Shown piece after piece: positions 13,191-25,870 of a stretch of 64,000 nt of DNA (within the stretch, counting starts at the first letter, position 1; each line of letters begins with the position of its first letter). The stretch covers positions 16,916 to 80,915 of the forward strand of contig CAUYLG010048248.1 of assembly GCA_963573385.1 (NCBI GenBank), in the 5' to 3' direction. This stretch comes from Cacajao melanocephalus (lineage: Eukaryota > Chordata > Mammalia > Primates > Pitheciidae). The notes beneath the pieces were generated by a model that was given only the letters and a program-made list of their open reading frames with translations, did not search any database and had not been told where the DNA came from. The translations under genes were made by a program, and so were the position numbers.

Positions 13191-15921
13191 TTTTTTCTAG
13201 ATTATAAGAAAGCCCCCAGAAAACAGACACACTGAAACACAATTTGTCCTGCAGACGTTATTTGTGATTTTTTTATAGTGTCCTATGGGTATATGAAGGA
13301 CTAGAAGATCTGGAACAAGGGATCCTAGTTTCTTAAACAAAGGCCTTGCAATTTGCTCTAAATGGCTTCTATTTAATTTGTTCTCTATCTCTCCATAGGG
13401 ACAAAGTTACAAGGAAGAGGTTCAAACAATATAATTTCTAAAAACCAATTTCCATATAGTTTTCTAACAACTCTGTCAGAATCATATGACTTACATGAAA
13501 ACTGACTTCCTCTTATCATCAAGAAAAATAGCCTTTCTATTCTGTGTCAAATGTTTAAGTAAAAACAGTTGTTTACTCAAGCAGCATCTGAATTCTCTAT
13601 AAAATGACATTGCTAATTATGACAATTTAGGAAACATGCTTTATTTATTTTTAGCTCAGTGGTAATTGAAGATAAAATTGTATGGAAAATGTGACACAGG
13701 GCAAAAACAAACCAGCGGGAAAGAAAAATGGATGCATCCCTATTTTACAGGATGCCTCTCTGTTTTAGAAATGGCATTTTAAAACTATGTTAATAAAAGT
13801 TTCTTTTTAAAAATATTTGGTTTTAATGGGCTAGATCTAATAAAATATCAGGGAACACAAATACTGATGTCATTACTCCCTCCACAATGAGTTTCAATTT
13901 ATCCTATGAGCACAGGCAAATACTCCCAGGTTTCTGTACCGTCTTTCTCTGTAAAATGGGAACATAGGGCTGATGTACCTCATATGGTTAATATAAGCAG
14001 ATGATTACAAAATGTTCTAGTAATGATTAAAGAAATGATGACAAATAAAATCATTTATAAACAAGAACAAAATAAGTCCTCCAAAAGCTGAGTTCTGTGC
14101 AGTAATAAATTCCTTGATGTTTATTTGATTTAAACAAAATGCTGGTTACTAACTTAAAATATCCACAATGATGTAAGGTTAGTTGGGTGGGTTTTCTAAT
14201 GGGACCCCAAGCCCTAGGCCTACTGATGGCTGATGTGTTCCACCTATTATTACTTTAGCCATATCCTTGATACAATAATTCAGAAAATGTAAGGAAAATC
14301 TCAGATATGTTTAAATAGCCTGCTTGATTAAATTTAAATTATTTGAAATGTATGATTATTTTAATATTTTAATAATTGAACAGTTAATATGTTCATTTCA
14401 AAACCAAAAATATAGTGAAGCCTTCCTCCCCCATTTGCTTAATTCCTTGCTCCCCCTCATCCCCAAGAAACTCCTGAACCTTATCAGTGTTTAACTGTAT
14501 TCAAGCTGACTTGTGTACAATTTCTTTTATTTGTCTTTTTAAATGTGTTTCATTAAGATGCTGCTGTCTAATGAGTGTAGGGGAGAAAAAAGTAGTACAG
14601 AAATAGAAAATATCTTGTTTTGTTGGAAATAAAATAAAATTAGTATTGTAAAGTTATAAAATAAGCATTATTTTATTTTTTTATCTAAAAAAAAACACAT
14701 TTCTATAAAATATTATCTTCCCAATGCAATCACATAGTTGGAAATAACTGGCTTAATGGTAACAGGAAATTACTAAATATTAGCATTAAAGCATATTACT
14801 ATAATTGATTTTATTGTATGTCTATTATGTTATTGTAGTGTTTCTAATCAATTCTAATTAGAAGCATATAAACAAGTCAACTTTAGCTGGATAGCATGAG
14901 ACCACCAAATAAGAACAGCCATAGCCATTTCTTCTCTATGGTTTTAAAAATGCACATTGGCAATTATATTAGCCTTGATAAGGAATAGGACTGTCTTTGT
15001 TTTTTAACTAGTGAAAGTAGATTTGGGCTAAGCATGGTTTTAGAGTTACAGGATGTTGTTGTACACATATAATGTGATGAGTCAAGGTTGTATAAAATTA
15101 TTTCTAATGCATTTATTTTGAAGTAGGCAACAGGGTAGTCTACCAGTTTGATGTTAGAAATAGTCCAAGCTGCCTCTCTGGATGTATCTCTTGAATGATT
15201 CTGGAGAATTTATGCCAATTGGAGACTGTCTTGTCTCCAGGTAAAAATGCATCTTTAAGTTCAAATTTATGAGCCAGAGGAATAGAGTTATTCTGAATGC
15301 TAGAGCTACCTGGTGGGGACTTTCATTCTTAGCAATCATTTGAGAGAAATCTTGATGTTTATAAATTGTCTTCATGACTTATGAAATTGAATGAAAAACC
15401 TGCCTCTTACCTGCTTTTGCCTCAGGAATGGGTTTAAATTTCCACCTTCTAACCCCGTTTGCTTATTCTACTTTAGAATGTCACTTTAAATTGTATCTTC
15501 ACGAAAATAAATATCTTTATTTACTCTTCTAGAATCTTTTAGCCAACTTTTATTAATAATGCTTTTTCCTTGCTTTTTAATGTCATATTCCTAGTACTTT
15601 ATATCATTGAACATTTTAATCTTATTTACTTCATTTTTCTAATTTTTATCTTGCCATTTCATTATATTTATTATTTTTGTATTATTTATTTTGCATTTTG
15701 CATATTGGAGGTTAGAAAATTACTACAATCAAAATTGTGATTCTCATTAATCATGGTTTCAATATACTGTTGTTTTGTTTGGTACCATTATTTAAGCTGA
15801 AAAATAAATTCTGGTTCTGAAAATGTTTGAATATATGGAGTCATGTGAGTAATTTAAGCCTTCAGTTTATTTCACTTAAAACAAGGCACGTCTATGGAAT
15901 GTGGAGCCAACATGATAAAAT
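13191..15921. other. Unassigned AT-rich DNA
   Basis: Positions 13880-14030 look weakly MIR-like and 15420-15640 weakly L2-like. Neither is strong enough to call. No gene is seen. Confidence 0.45.
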
Positions 15922-15943
15922 GGGCGGGGTGGGGGGGAGGGGG
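15922..15943 (+). other. G-quadruplex-forming motif
   Basis: Four G-runs (3, 4, 7 and 5 G) are separated by single bases C, T and A. This satisfies the canonical G3+N1-7 pattern with one-base loops, the most stable topology class. It stands alone in very AT-rich surroundings, with no nearby promoter-like CpG cluster. Confidence 0.85.
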
Positions 15944-16802
15944 AATGGTTTCACTGCTGTCACTTTATGCCTGCCTTCTTTTTCGGTGGAAAGAGCAAGA
16001 TTTCATTCAGTAATTTTGACATGAAATCTCCAAGGAAGATTCCAGCTTGGGTCACTGGTTTATTCTTAAATTGCTATAGGCAGAGTCATGAGATAGCTGA
16101 TTTACTATGTCTAAATAGCAGGGAAAACTCTAACCAACCACATTGAATGTGTCCTCAAGAGTATATACGGATACTGTTAGAGGAAGAAGGGGTTCCTAGG
16201 CAGGCAAAAATAGCACATATTTGCTATGCACTATGATAGTTGGCTAAAAGCTAGAGGAAAATTCTATCAGGCTGACCTTAAGATTTTGGGCTTTCAAGCC
16301 ATTCATATCCATTGCAATAGGAATAGATTTCATGTGGCTTGAAATGAAGCTCAAGGAGAGCTCTTACAGTTTAGTCAAGCACAATACAAGAGACAAAATT
16401 GATGGCACCTCTGGGTTAGTGAGAATAAAACAAATGTTTCACTCTTCAAGAATGTAATTTCTATTTTGCAGAGCTCTGCTGGATGAAAACACAGAGAAAA
16501 AGAATAAGTTTAAATATATAAATCACCTAATATCAAGCTTTGCCTTGATTCATTGGCAAAGGAGCATGATATGCAAACAGATGAAGGGCTAAATATCAGA
16601 CATAAGTAATGCAGGAACAGAAAAAATGGAGAAAGGTAGGCGTGAAAGACAATTCATAGGCTCCAATGTCTTAATAAAAGCAATGACAACTTAAATAATA
16701 TTTACCTGATTAATTGGGCCATACTTTAGTCATCATGTTAATAAGCATATTAGCATACCCTGTCATGTATATAGCAATATGTCATATCCATATTAATAAA
16801 GT
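15944..16802. other. Unassigned DNA
   Basis: No gene or named repeat is recognised. Confidence 0.5.
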
Positions 16803-17215
16803 TTGGATGTGTCTGCCTGTCCAAATGTCATGTGAATTGTAATCCCCAGTGTTGGAGTTGGGGCCTGGTGGGAGGTGATTGAATCTTGGAGGTAGATTTC
16901 TCATGAATGGTTTACCACCATCCCTTTGGTGCTGTCCTTACAATAGTGAGTGAGTTCTTGTGCGATGTGGTCATTTAAAAGTTGGTGGAACCTCCTTATT
17001 CTCCCTCTTGCTCCTGCTCCAGCTATGTAACATGCTTCCACCCCCTTCACTTTCTGCCATGATTGTAAGCTTCCTGAGGCCTCCCCAGAAGCTGAGCAGA
17101 TGCCAGCATCATGCTTCCTGCACAGTCCATAGAACCATGAGTCAGTTAAGCCTCTTTTCTTTATAAATTACCTAGTGTCAGGTATTTTTTATAGATATGG
17201 AAGGATGGACTAATA
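16803..17215 (+). mobile_element. Solo MaLR LTR (MLT1/MST-type)
   Basis: Recognisable blocks in order: 'tttggatgtgtctgcctgtc', 'ggggcctggtgggaggtgat', 'ctcatgaatggtttaccacc', 'ccatgattgtaagcttcctg', 'gcctccccagaagctgagca', 'tttataaattacctagtgtc' and a terminal 'ggactaatac'. This is older and longer than the LTR at 4.1 kb. No partner LTR or internal region is adjacent. Confidence 0.88.
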
Positions 17216-17394
17216 CACATACACACACAATATAATTCAAAATTAATGAAAGAATAGATGAGAAAGTAATACTAGCAAGGCAAGATCAAACTAGAATTTA
17301 ATCTTATAAAACTCCATGCCACTGGCATGGAGAACCACAAATTTGACTTGCAAATGTTCTCTGTAAACATTTATGTAAAAGTATTTGTTTGAAT

Positions 17395-19158
17395 AACCAT
17401 TTTAATTCCTTGTGGCATATACATAGGTATATAATTACTGGGTATATGACAGTTCTATGATTAACATTTTGAGGAACTGCCAAACATTTCCACAGAAGCT
17501 ATGCCATTGTGCATTCTGACCAGCAACGTATGAAGGTCCCAGTTTCTCTAAATCCTCATCAACATTTGGTATTTTCTGCTTTTCTGAATCTTGCAATTCT
17601 GTGGGTGTGATGTGGTATCATTTGTGGTTTTGATTTGCATTTCCCTAGTGAATAATGATGTTAGGCATCTTTTTATGTGCTTATTGGCAATTTTGATTTC
17701 TAATTCAATCTCTTTGCATTTAATAGGTTTGTTCAAATTTCGTATTTCTTCCTAATGAGTTTTAGTAGTGTGCATGTTTCCAGGAATTTGTCCATTTCAT
17801 CTAGATTATCTCACTATTTGGCATAAAGTTGTTTGTAGTATTCTTTTAAAATCTTTTTTACTTTTGTAAGGTCTATAGCAATACCCCACTTTATTTTCTG
17901 AGGCTAAGAATTTGTATCTTCTCTTTCTGTCTCTCTCCCTCTGTCTGTCAGTTTTGCTAATTGTTTGACAATTTTGTTGATCTTTCCATAAGACAACTTT
18001 TGGTGTTGTTAATTCTCTCTTTTTTTCTATTATCTATTTCATTAATCTCTACTTCAGTCTTTATCATTATTTCCATTTATCTGCTGGTATTGGGTTTAGT
18101 TTGTTCTTTTTCTAGTTTTATAAGAGTAAATATGGTTACTGATTTGGTATCTTTCTTCCTTTTTAATGTAAGTATTTACAACTATAAATGGTTCTCCGAA
18201 CATTGCTTTTCGATACATGTGATAGGTTTTGATATATTGTATTCTTTTCATTTATCTCCAAGTATTTTGTAATTTTCCTTATGATTTTTTCTTTCACCCA
18301 TTGGTGGTTTAAGACTGTACTGTTTAATTTCCACATATTTGTGATTTTTTTTGTTTCTCTTCATTGTTCATTTCTAATTTCATTATATTGTATTCAGAAA
18401 ACATACTTCGTATGGTTTCCACCCTTTTAAATTTATTAAAACTTATTTTGTGGTCTACTTAAAACACTGTCTATTCCTGAAAAATATTCCATATACTCTA
18501 GAGAATGTGTATTCTTCTGATTTTGGCTGGAGTGTTTGATAGTTGTCTATTAGATCCACTTGATTTTCAGTGTTGCTCTAGCTTTCTATTTCCCTGTTGT
18601 TTTCTGTGTAGTTGATTTATCTATTATTGACAGTGGTATATTGAAGTTTCCAGCTATTGTTATTGAACTGTTTATTTCTTCCTTCAATTCTGTGCATTTT
18701 GATTCATGAATTATGCAGAGTTATTGTTTGGTACTATATATATATGTATATAGTTTACATACACACACACAACACAAACACATATATATATGTAAACTAT
18801 AACCTGTTCTGGGGTTTATAGTTAACATGTCAATTCATAACAATCTGTTTAGGATTATTATCAACTTAATGTTAATCATACATAAAAACTTTGTTCTTAT
18901 ATAGATTCATATATATATACACACACACCATATATATATCTATACCATATATAGTTATAGTTATTGTATCTTTTAATAGATTGGCACTTTTATCATTATT
19001 AAATAGACTTCATCTATAGTAACAATTTTTGTCTTAAAGTCTATTTTGTCATTTCAGCTTTCCTTTGGTTATTATTTGTATGGTATGTTTCCAACTGTTC
19101 ACTTTTAACTGTTTGTGTCTTGGATTATAAAGGGTGTGCATTATAGAAAGCATGAAGT
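17395..19158 (-). mobile_element. Old LINE-1 (L1M), antisense, internally deleted
   Basis: The left part carries the antisense 3'-UTR signature ('ttttgatttgcatttcccta', 17630-17646). From about 17770 it is antisense ORF2: the reverse-transcriptase entry ('caggaatttgtccatttcat') back to the endonuclease domain ('aaagtctattttgtcatttc', 19035). The 3'-UTR and RT-start blocks are adjacent, so most of the RT and C-terminal part is deleted. Frames are riddled with stops. An AT/CA-rich low-complexity stretch (18735-18960) expanded inside it. Confidence 0.85.
18735..18960. repeat. AT/CA low-complexity stretch with inverted repeat
   Basis: Alternating TA and CA tracts recur here. A perfect 13-bp inverted repeat pairs 18749-18761 with 18789-18801, around a 27-nt CA-rich spacer. 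Confidence 0.8.
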
Positions 19159-19162
19159 TGGA

Positions 19163-19193
19163 TTTTTTTTTTTTTTTGAGACAGAGTTTTGCT
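19163..19193 (-). mobile_element. Minimal Alu 3' end (about 16 bp plus poly-A), antisense
   Basis: A 15-T run is followed directly by 'gagacagagttttgct', exactly the antisense 3' terminus of Alu, after which homology stops. This looks like an extremely 5'-truncated Alu retrotransposition event, or an Alu remnant after deletion. I could not find a convincing target-site duplication. Confidence 0.6.
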
Positions 19194-19900
19194 TCTCTAC
19201 TGAAATTTTCATTTCAGTTAATATATATTGCTATTCCAGAATATCCATTTTATCCTTTTTTAAAATAATTTCTATGTTTTTATTGATATTCTGTAGTTGA
19301 TGTGACATAGTTCTTACTTTAGTTATTTAGACATAGTTTTTCTTAGTTGTTTGAAAATATTTAAAATAGCTGATTTAAAGTCTTTGTCAATATAATCCAA
19401 TATCTTAGCTTTTTCAGGAACTTTTCTATTTACTGTACTTTTTTGGTCTTGTGTATGGACAATACTTTCTTGTTTCTTTGCCCATCTCTTAATTTTTGAT
19501 AAAAACTGCACATCTTAAATAATAGAATGTGGCACTCCGGAAACCAGGTTCTCTTCCCTCATCAGGGTTTTGTTGTTGTTGTTGTCACATTGATTCTTTA
19601 GGGGCTTTTCTAACTAATTCTGTAAAATCTATATTCTTTGTCATGTGTAGCCACTGAAGTCTCTGCTTAGCTAGCTAATGATTAGACAAAGGTCTCCTCA
19701 AATATCTCCCAGGCTTTAGAAAGAGTTCCATGTGTGTGTTTGTCAGGCATTTGAGAACTCTGACTGAGCCCTCATATCCAGCTTATGCAGAGCCTCAAAC
19801 TCAGCCAGAGCAAGATTTAAGGCATTTTGGTTCCCAGGAATATGTTAGGACTTTTAAAAGCCCTATATATTTAGTTTATTGTAGTTTTCCTTTTAAGCTT
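19194..19900 (-). repeat. L1M/HAL1-like fragment
   Basis: T-rich sequence with motifs of old LINE-1/HAL1 antisense DNA ('gaaattttcatttcagtta', 'gatttaaagtctttgtcaa', 'ttcttgtttctttgcccatc'). It resembles the stretches at 48.2-49.4 and 52.5-53.8 kb. Family and orientation are inferred from strand composition. Confidence 0.5.
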
Positions 19901-20552
19901 TTTTATTAGCGTTTTGTTTTCTTCAACTTCTATCCACTATGTCATGCAGCAGCAAGTTAAACAATGGCCACTGATTGCTTTCAACAAATGACTTAGGAAA
20001 AAGGCAGTTCACTTAAGGAGAGGTCCAAGTCAGGTCAAATAAAGGCAAGACTTGTGAAGGGCACTTAAAGGAAATGACTAGATAGGTGAAATGATAACAA
20101 TTATTCTGGAAATGGGGCTTTCAAGGAATGAAATGGGGTTGGAGCCAACCCCATTCTGCCTCCTGCAGTGTCTGCCAGCCTGCTGGTTTTCACTGTGATT
20201 TCAGGCGGTTGGTTTTTAAGGTTACTGCAGGATTGTGAGGATATGATGGAAAAAGGTGAATTAAAAATTCTATTAAGCTCACTATTCTTACTAGTCCTTT
20301 TTTTTTTTAATGAATGCTCCCAGGTTTGTAAGCCTTTGGTTAATTTCCAAAGTTCTGAAAATGTTGATACCTAACAGTGTTTATCAGTGATCTCATGACT
20401 TTAACGAAAGAGAAGATTTTTGGAGCTCTTTACTCCACCATTTCTGGTGATGCCACCCCAAAAAAGTTATTGAAAAAAATATTTAACACTTGATATGGCC
20501 ATTTATGTTTTACAGCTGGATATCAGCCTTGCTGCTAAGCACACTTGGTATA
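19901..20552. other. Unassigned DNA
   Basis: This spacer precedes the MaLR element. No gene is recognised. Confidence 0.5.
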
Positions 20553-20916
20553 TGATGTGGTTTGGCTCTGTTCCCACCCAAATTTTATATTAAATTGTAG
20601 TTTCCATAATCCCCATGAGTTGTGGGAATGACATGGAGGGAGGTAATTGAATCATAGTGATAGGTTTTTCCTGTGCTGCTCTTGTGATGGTGAATAAGTC
20701 TCATAAGATCTGATGATTTTATCAGATCAGATAAAAAAAGAGCAGGTCCCCTGCACATACTCTCTTGCCCGCCATCATGTGAGATGTGCCTTACTCCTCC
20801 TTCACCTTTGGCCATGTATGAGGTTTCCTCAGCCATGTGGAACTGTGAGCCCATTAAATTTTTTCTTTATAACTTGGGTAATGTCTTTATTAGGAGCATG
20901 GGAATGGATTAATGCA
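20553..20916 (+). mobile_element. 5' LTR of MaLR (THE1/MST-type) element
   Basis: It begins 'tgatgtggtttggctctg' and contains 'gtctcataagatctgatga' and 'ctcagccatgtggaactgtg', ending 'ggattaatgca'. It carries a short insertion near 20722-20735, where 'atcagatcagataaaa' partly repeats itself. It lies in the same orientation as the 3' LTR at 22478, with internal sequence between them. Confidence 0.93.
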
Positions 20917-22477
20917 GTAAATTGGTACTGGTAGAGTGGGGTGCAACTATAAGGATACTCAAAAATGTGGAGGCAACTTTGGAAGTGGGTAACAGGCAAA
21001 GGATGGGACAGTTTGGGGGGAGCAGAAGAAGACAGGAAGATGTGGGAAAGCTTGGTACTTCTAGAGACTTTTTGAATGGCTTTGACCAAAATGCTGGTAG
21101 TGATAGGGACAATTAAGTCCACGTTGAAGTGTTCTCAGTTCAGAGATGAGGAACTTGTTAGGAACTGGAGCAAAGGTCACTCTTGTTATGCTTTAGCAAA
21201 GGGACTGGTGGCATTTGGTCCCTGCCCTAGAGATCTGTGGAACTTTGAACTTGAGAGAGACGATTTAATGTATCTGGTAGAAGAAATTTCTAGGCAGCAA
21301 AGCATTCAAGAGGAAGCAAAGCATAAAAGTTTGGAAAATTTGCAGCCTGATGATGCAAAAAAACAAAACAACAACAACAACAAAAAAAAAACCATTTTCT
21401 GGGAAGAAATTTAAGCCTGCTGCAGAAATTTGCGTAAGTAACAAGGACTCAAACATTAATCCCCAAGACAATGGGGAAAATTTGCCTCCAGGACATTTCA
21501 GATACCTTCATGTTAGCCTTTTCATCACAAGCCCAGAGGCTTAAAAGGAAAAAAATGGTTTTATGGGCCAGACCCCGGATCCCTCTGCCATGTGCAGCCA
21601 AGGAACTTGGTGTCCTGCATCCCAGCTGCTGCAGCCACGGCTAAAAAGGGCCAAGGTACAGCTCAGGCCATGGCTTCAGGGCCCCAAGCCTTGGCAGCTT
21701 CCATATGGTTTTGAGCCTGTGGGTGCCCAGAAGTCAAGAATTGAGGTTTGGGAACCTCCCTCTACGTTTCAGAGGATGTGTGGAAATGCCTGGATGTCAG
21801 GCAGAAGTTTTCTGCAGGGGTGTGGCCCTCATAGAGAACCTCTACTAGGGCAGTGCAGAAAGGAAATGTGGGATTGAAGCCCCTGCACAGAGTCTACACT
21901 GGGACACTGCCTAGTGAAGCTGTGAGAAGAGGACCACAATCTTTCAGACCCCAGAATGGTAGCTCCACCGATAGCTCGCGCTGTGCAGTTGGAAAGGCTG
22001 CACACACTCAATTCCAGCCCATGAAAGAAGCTGGGAGGGGGGCTGTACCCTAAAAAGCCACAGAAGCAGAGCTGCCCAAGGCTGTGGGAGCCCACCTCTT
22101 GCATCAGCATGACCTGCATGTGAAACATGGAGTCAAAGGAGATCATTTTGGAACTTTAAGGTTTAATGACTGCCCTTTTGGATTTTGGATTTGCATTGGG
22201 CCTGTGGCACGTTTATTTTGGCAAATTACTTCCATTAGGAATGGGCATATTTACCCAATGCCTGTACTCCCACTGTATTAATATCTAGGAAGTAACTAAG
22301 TTGCTTTTGCTTTTACAGGCTCATAGGTGGAAGGGACTTGCCTGTCTCAGATAAGACTTTGAACTATTGACTTTTGAGTTAATGTGAAACAAGTTAAGCC
22401 TTTGGGGGTGCTGCTAGAAAGGCATGATTGGTTTTGAAATGTAAGGACATGAGATTTGGGAGGGGGCAGGTATGGAA
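20917..22477 (+). mobile_element. MaLR internal region (THE1/MST-int)
   Basis: It starts with the characteristic 'aaattggtactggtagagtg' and follows THE1-type internal sequence to 'aaggcatgattggttttgaa' and 'gagatttgggagggggcagg' just before the 3' LTR. Known biology: MaLR internal regions derive from ERVL gag but are non-autonomous and lack pol and env. The open frames here (21076-21414, 112 codons; 21563-21877, 104 codons) are relics in this region, not host genes. A CAA/A-rich expansion (21357-21390) replaces the expected bases. Confidence 0.93.
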
Positions 22478-22864
22478 TGATATGGTTTGGCTGTGTCCCC
22501 ACCCAAATCTCATCTTAAATTGTAGCTCCTATAGTCCACCACATGTTGTGAGAGGGACCCAGTGGGAGGTAATTGAATCACAGGGCTATTCTCATGATAG
22601 TGAATATGTAATTGAATCCTGTGCTATTCTCATGATAGTGAATAAGTTTCAGGAGATCTGATGGTTTTATAAAGGGCACCTCCCCTGCACAGGCTTTCTT
22701 GCCTGCCACCATGTAAGATGTGGCTTTGCTCCTCCTTCGCCTTCTGCCATGATTGTGAAGCCTCCCTAGTCATGTGGAACTGTGAGTCCATTAAACATCT
22801 TTTTCTTTATAAATTACCCAGTCTTGGATATGACTTTATTAGCAGCCTGAGAACAGACTAATAG
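22478..22864 (+). mobile_element. 3' LTR of MaLR element with 39-bp duplication
   Basis: It begins 'tgatatggtttggctgtgtc' and ends 'gaacagactaata'. It contains an internal tandem duplication (22570-22608 and 22609-22646) of a unit 'taattgaatc...gctattctcatgatagtgaat' that the 5' LTR lacks. The duplicated unit occupies the place of the usual 'gggcgggtctttcccgt' block. Direct 5-bp host repeats are no longer clear. Confidence 0.93.
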
Positions 22865-23408
22865 ATTATGGTTTCCTAATTGTGAACTACTAAATTCAAG
22901 CATTATTTTTTTTCATAAGAAAAAAATTTATAACTTTACCTTCAACTCTGGTGTGATCTGGAAATCTGGAGATGTTTAGCTGATGTTTGGCCTAAAGCCA
23001 TGGAGATGAAAGGTGTTAATTATTTTTCTAACATCTCTTAGTGTGTTAGGACTACTGGCTTTTATTTTCTTTTTGCTGAGACTATGCTTGACCCACTGGT
23101 GAGAGCATCATGCAGAGCCTCTGTTTCTACCACACAGAACTCTGATTCCATAATATAGAGGTTCTATCTCATATTTAGCACTGAATCATTTGCTGAAAAC
23201 TACTTTCAAATAATCTCTCCATATTTAATAAAATGATTAGGTAAAGAGGCTGCTCTATGTTTGTGTAACAATTTAAATTTTTTTTCAAAATGAGAAGAAT
23301 GAGATTGACCATGGACATGCATATTTTGCCTTTGTAACTTCACCACCTTTTAGACAGGAAAGGAAGAAATTAAGAGAGAAAACAATAAAGGTACAACAAC
23401 TACTTAAA
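22865..23408. other. Unassigned DNA
   Basis: No gene or named repeat is recognised. Confidence 0.5.
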
Positions 23409-23588
23409 GCAATGCATCTCATCCATGGATATGCCTTGGAGTATCCTGGAAAGCTTAAAAAATATCCATGCCTAGTCTCTTCTCCAGACCAATAATATCA
23501 GAATCTCTGGGAACAGGAACCAGGCTTTTGCATTTGTTGAAAGCTTCCCAAGGGATTTTAAAAGGAAGTCAGGAATGAAAACCACTAG
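23409..23588. repeat. MER5-type DNA transposon relic
   Basis: 'gcatctcatccatggatatg', 'gcctagtctcttctccagac', 'aataatatcagaatctctgg', 'aagcttcccaagggatttta' and 'atgaaaaccactag' follow MER5A/B in order. It is more diverged than the copy at 9.1 kb. Confidence 0.7.
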
Positions 23589-25019
23589 CATAAAACATGT
23601 ATCGAAGCACAGTGCCACCCCATGTGTCCTCACAAAAGTAGCTGAGAAACCTTAGCACTGGAAGATCTACCCTTGGAGACACTTGGAATGTGTAGAAGTG
23701 GTACCTTGAAGCCAATGGTCAGAGAAACTACAAGTTTGCAGGCAGAACTAGAAACAAAACCATACTCTGAGTATCTCTGCATAATATGTAGGATTATTAG
23801 CCACTGGCTGAGACGGCAAGATTCTTGAATTCTATTCAACAACCAGCACTTACTAAGTGCCTGCTTGTGCCGGGCTCTATCCTCTGCTAACTAGCCCTAT
23901 GATCTTAGAAAAGTTATTTATGATATCTAGACACTGGATTCTTCCACTAGCCTAAGGCAAAGTTTTTAACTTATGCTTTTTGACCAAGTACTTCTTCAGA
24001 AAGTCTATTTCATCTTTTTGTGATTATGTCCTTCCTACATTTGAAAGGCTTAAATATAATTTTGTTTCCTGAAAAGCAATGCTAGGAAAACTGGTAAGTT
24101 TTATTTCTACTGCCCTTTGTCAGCAATATCAAAATCAGAAACTCATTTATTGGTGCTCCTAATGAAAAAAATACTTTCAGTAATCTTTAAATTTTGGAAG
24201 TCTAGAAATCACTAATATGGAAAATAACTATATTTTGATGACTACTTTGAGGAACACTAATCCAAATTACCCCAACAACAGTGTTTGTAAAATATTATGG
24301 CTTTAAAATGTGAATTATCAGATGCCTTTGTTTTTCTTATTATGGTTTAAGTGTAAGTCCATTTAGAAATTCTTTTGAATTTTTTAACTAGAATTTTTAT
24401 TTTATTTTACTTTATTTTTTATCAAAGGTAGAACTGGAGCTGACTTAAGAAATAATATTGATAGTTAAAAGGCTAATTGCAAATCTCATTTCCTTCCAAA
24501 AAGTTTTTGCCTCTTAGAACTAAACTATATAAAAAGAATTAAACACTTTCTTTGAAAAATGATGATTTTCCAATCCTATATAAGTGAGCTGTTAATTTTA
24601 TTTTCTGAATCATTAACAATCACTTGGAAACATTATAATAATTTCGGCAATTAGGGAAGAATACTCCAATTATGTCAGTGGAGCTCTTGAAATGAAGGAA
24701 TCATCCAAGTGTTCAAAGAATAAGCCTCCACCTGGAGGTAGGAACAATTGAGTCTATTTTGTTTTTTGGTTTTGCCTATACTTTTTTCTCTAAGCAGGTC
24801 TATTTTAGATTCAAAGATGCAGGTTCTTGAAGACCATAGAAGATAGGACATTTCCAAGAGTAATACCAAAGGTTTTTCCCCAATTCTTTTCTACTCTGTC
24901 TCGCTGTCTTTTCTACATAAGCAAAGCAAAGAATCAAACATTGCACAGTGAATTCAATACATATAAATGAAACTGGACAGTGAGACCCCAAACTTCATGG
25001 CTTAATCATGCTATCATCA
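23589..25019. other. Unassigned DNA
   Basis: Positions 23830-23900 are weakly L2/MIR-like. Overlapping antisense frames at 24675-24991 show no domain signature. No gene is called. Confidence 0.45.
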
Positions 25020-25115
25020 GAGTGTAGTTAATGAGATTTTAAAAATCAATTTTTCTTCATGACTAGAACAATACCTGGCTTAGAATAAGTGCTCAATCAA
25101 TATGGTTGAAAAATG
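25020..25115 (+). repeat. L2 3' end fragment
   Basis: 'gactagaacaatacctggct' and 'aataagtgctcaatcaatat' match the sense L2 3' tail ('gcctggcacatagtaggtgctcaataaat' in the family). It is short but typical. Confidence 0.6.
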
Positions 25116-25689
25116 CATGAGTAGTGATCAGAAATTAGACAGGTATCCAGTACCTTTGAACTTTTTGTTTTATTCAGAACAGCTTTAATAATACGTCTTC
25201 AGTCCAGTATTTTCTCCTATAATTTTCAAGAATTGTCCACTTCCATACTAGATAAACCACTTAATATTTGGGCCAGTTATCAAACTTTTCTAAAGTGATT
25301 TCATGTTTACTCAGAGGAAAGAACTGGGAGATAAAGGTGCAAAAAGGAACAACCAATTCTTACTAGAAAATAAAAGCTTTTACTGAGCACATGCAAATGC
25401 CCAAATAGTCCAGTTTATCAAAGATGACAGTGTTAAAAAATGGTCAACATCAGGGACTCCAAAAAAAGGGAAACAGGAAGAGGGGCAAGGGTAGCAAATC
25501 TCCCTTGCTAAGCTTACTATTTGTGTGTTGGGTCCAGTAAAATCCCAAACCTCAGAATTACACAATATATCCATAACAAACCTTACAGGCACCTCCTGAA
25601 TATATATTAGAAAAAGAAAGATAAAGGAAAAAGGGTCAACCTGTTCAGAGTTAGCGAGATTTATCGGCAAGCACATGATTTTTGGCCGT

Positions 25690-25870
25690 CAGATACACTT
25701 GATTTCCAAATCGGTTTTCTATTAGCTGTATGTCTTTGGTCATGTTATCCATTCTATTTGAATTACAGTTTATTCATCTAGGAATAAGAATACCTGTTCA
25801 AGGCTTCTGTAAGAATCAGTTGAGTTACTGATATATAACATCCTTGGCATATAAAGGGCATTCCAACTTA
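25690..25870 (+). repeat. MIR fragment
   Basis: 'attagctgtatgtctttggt', 'cagtttattcatctaggaat' and 'ctgtaagaatcagttgagtt' follow the sense MIR core and 3' half, with strong divergence. Confidence 0.55.

Noticed and set aside
17311..17332. Short palindrome 'ctccatgccactggcatggag'
   Set aside because: 10-bp arms with a one-base spacer are not rare enough in 64 kb, and nothing around it supports a regulatory role.
21076..21877. Open frames of 104-112 codons as candidate genes
   Set aside because: They lie within the MaLR internal region between two LTRs, overlap in several phases and have no independent promoter or homologue signature.
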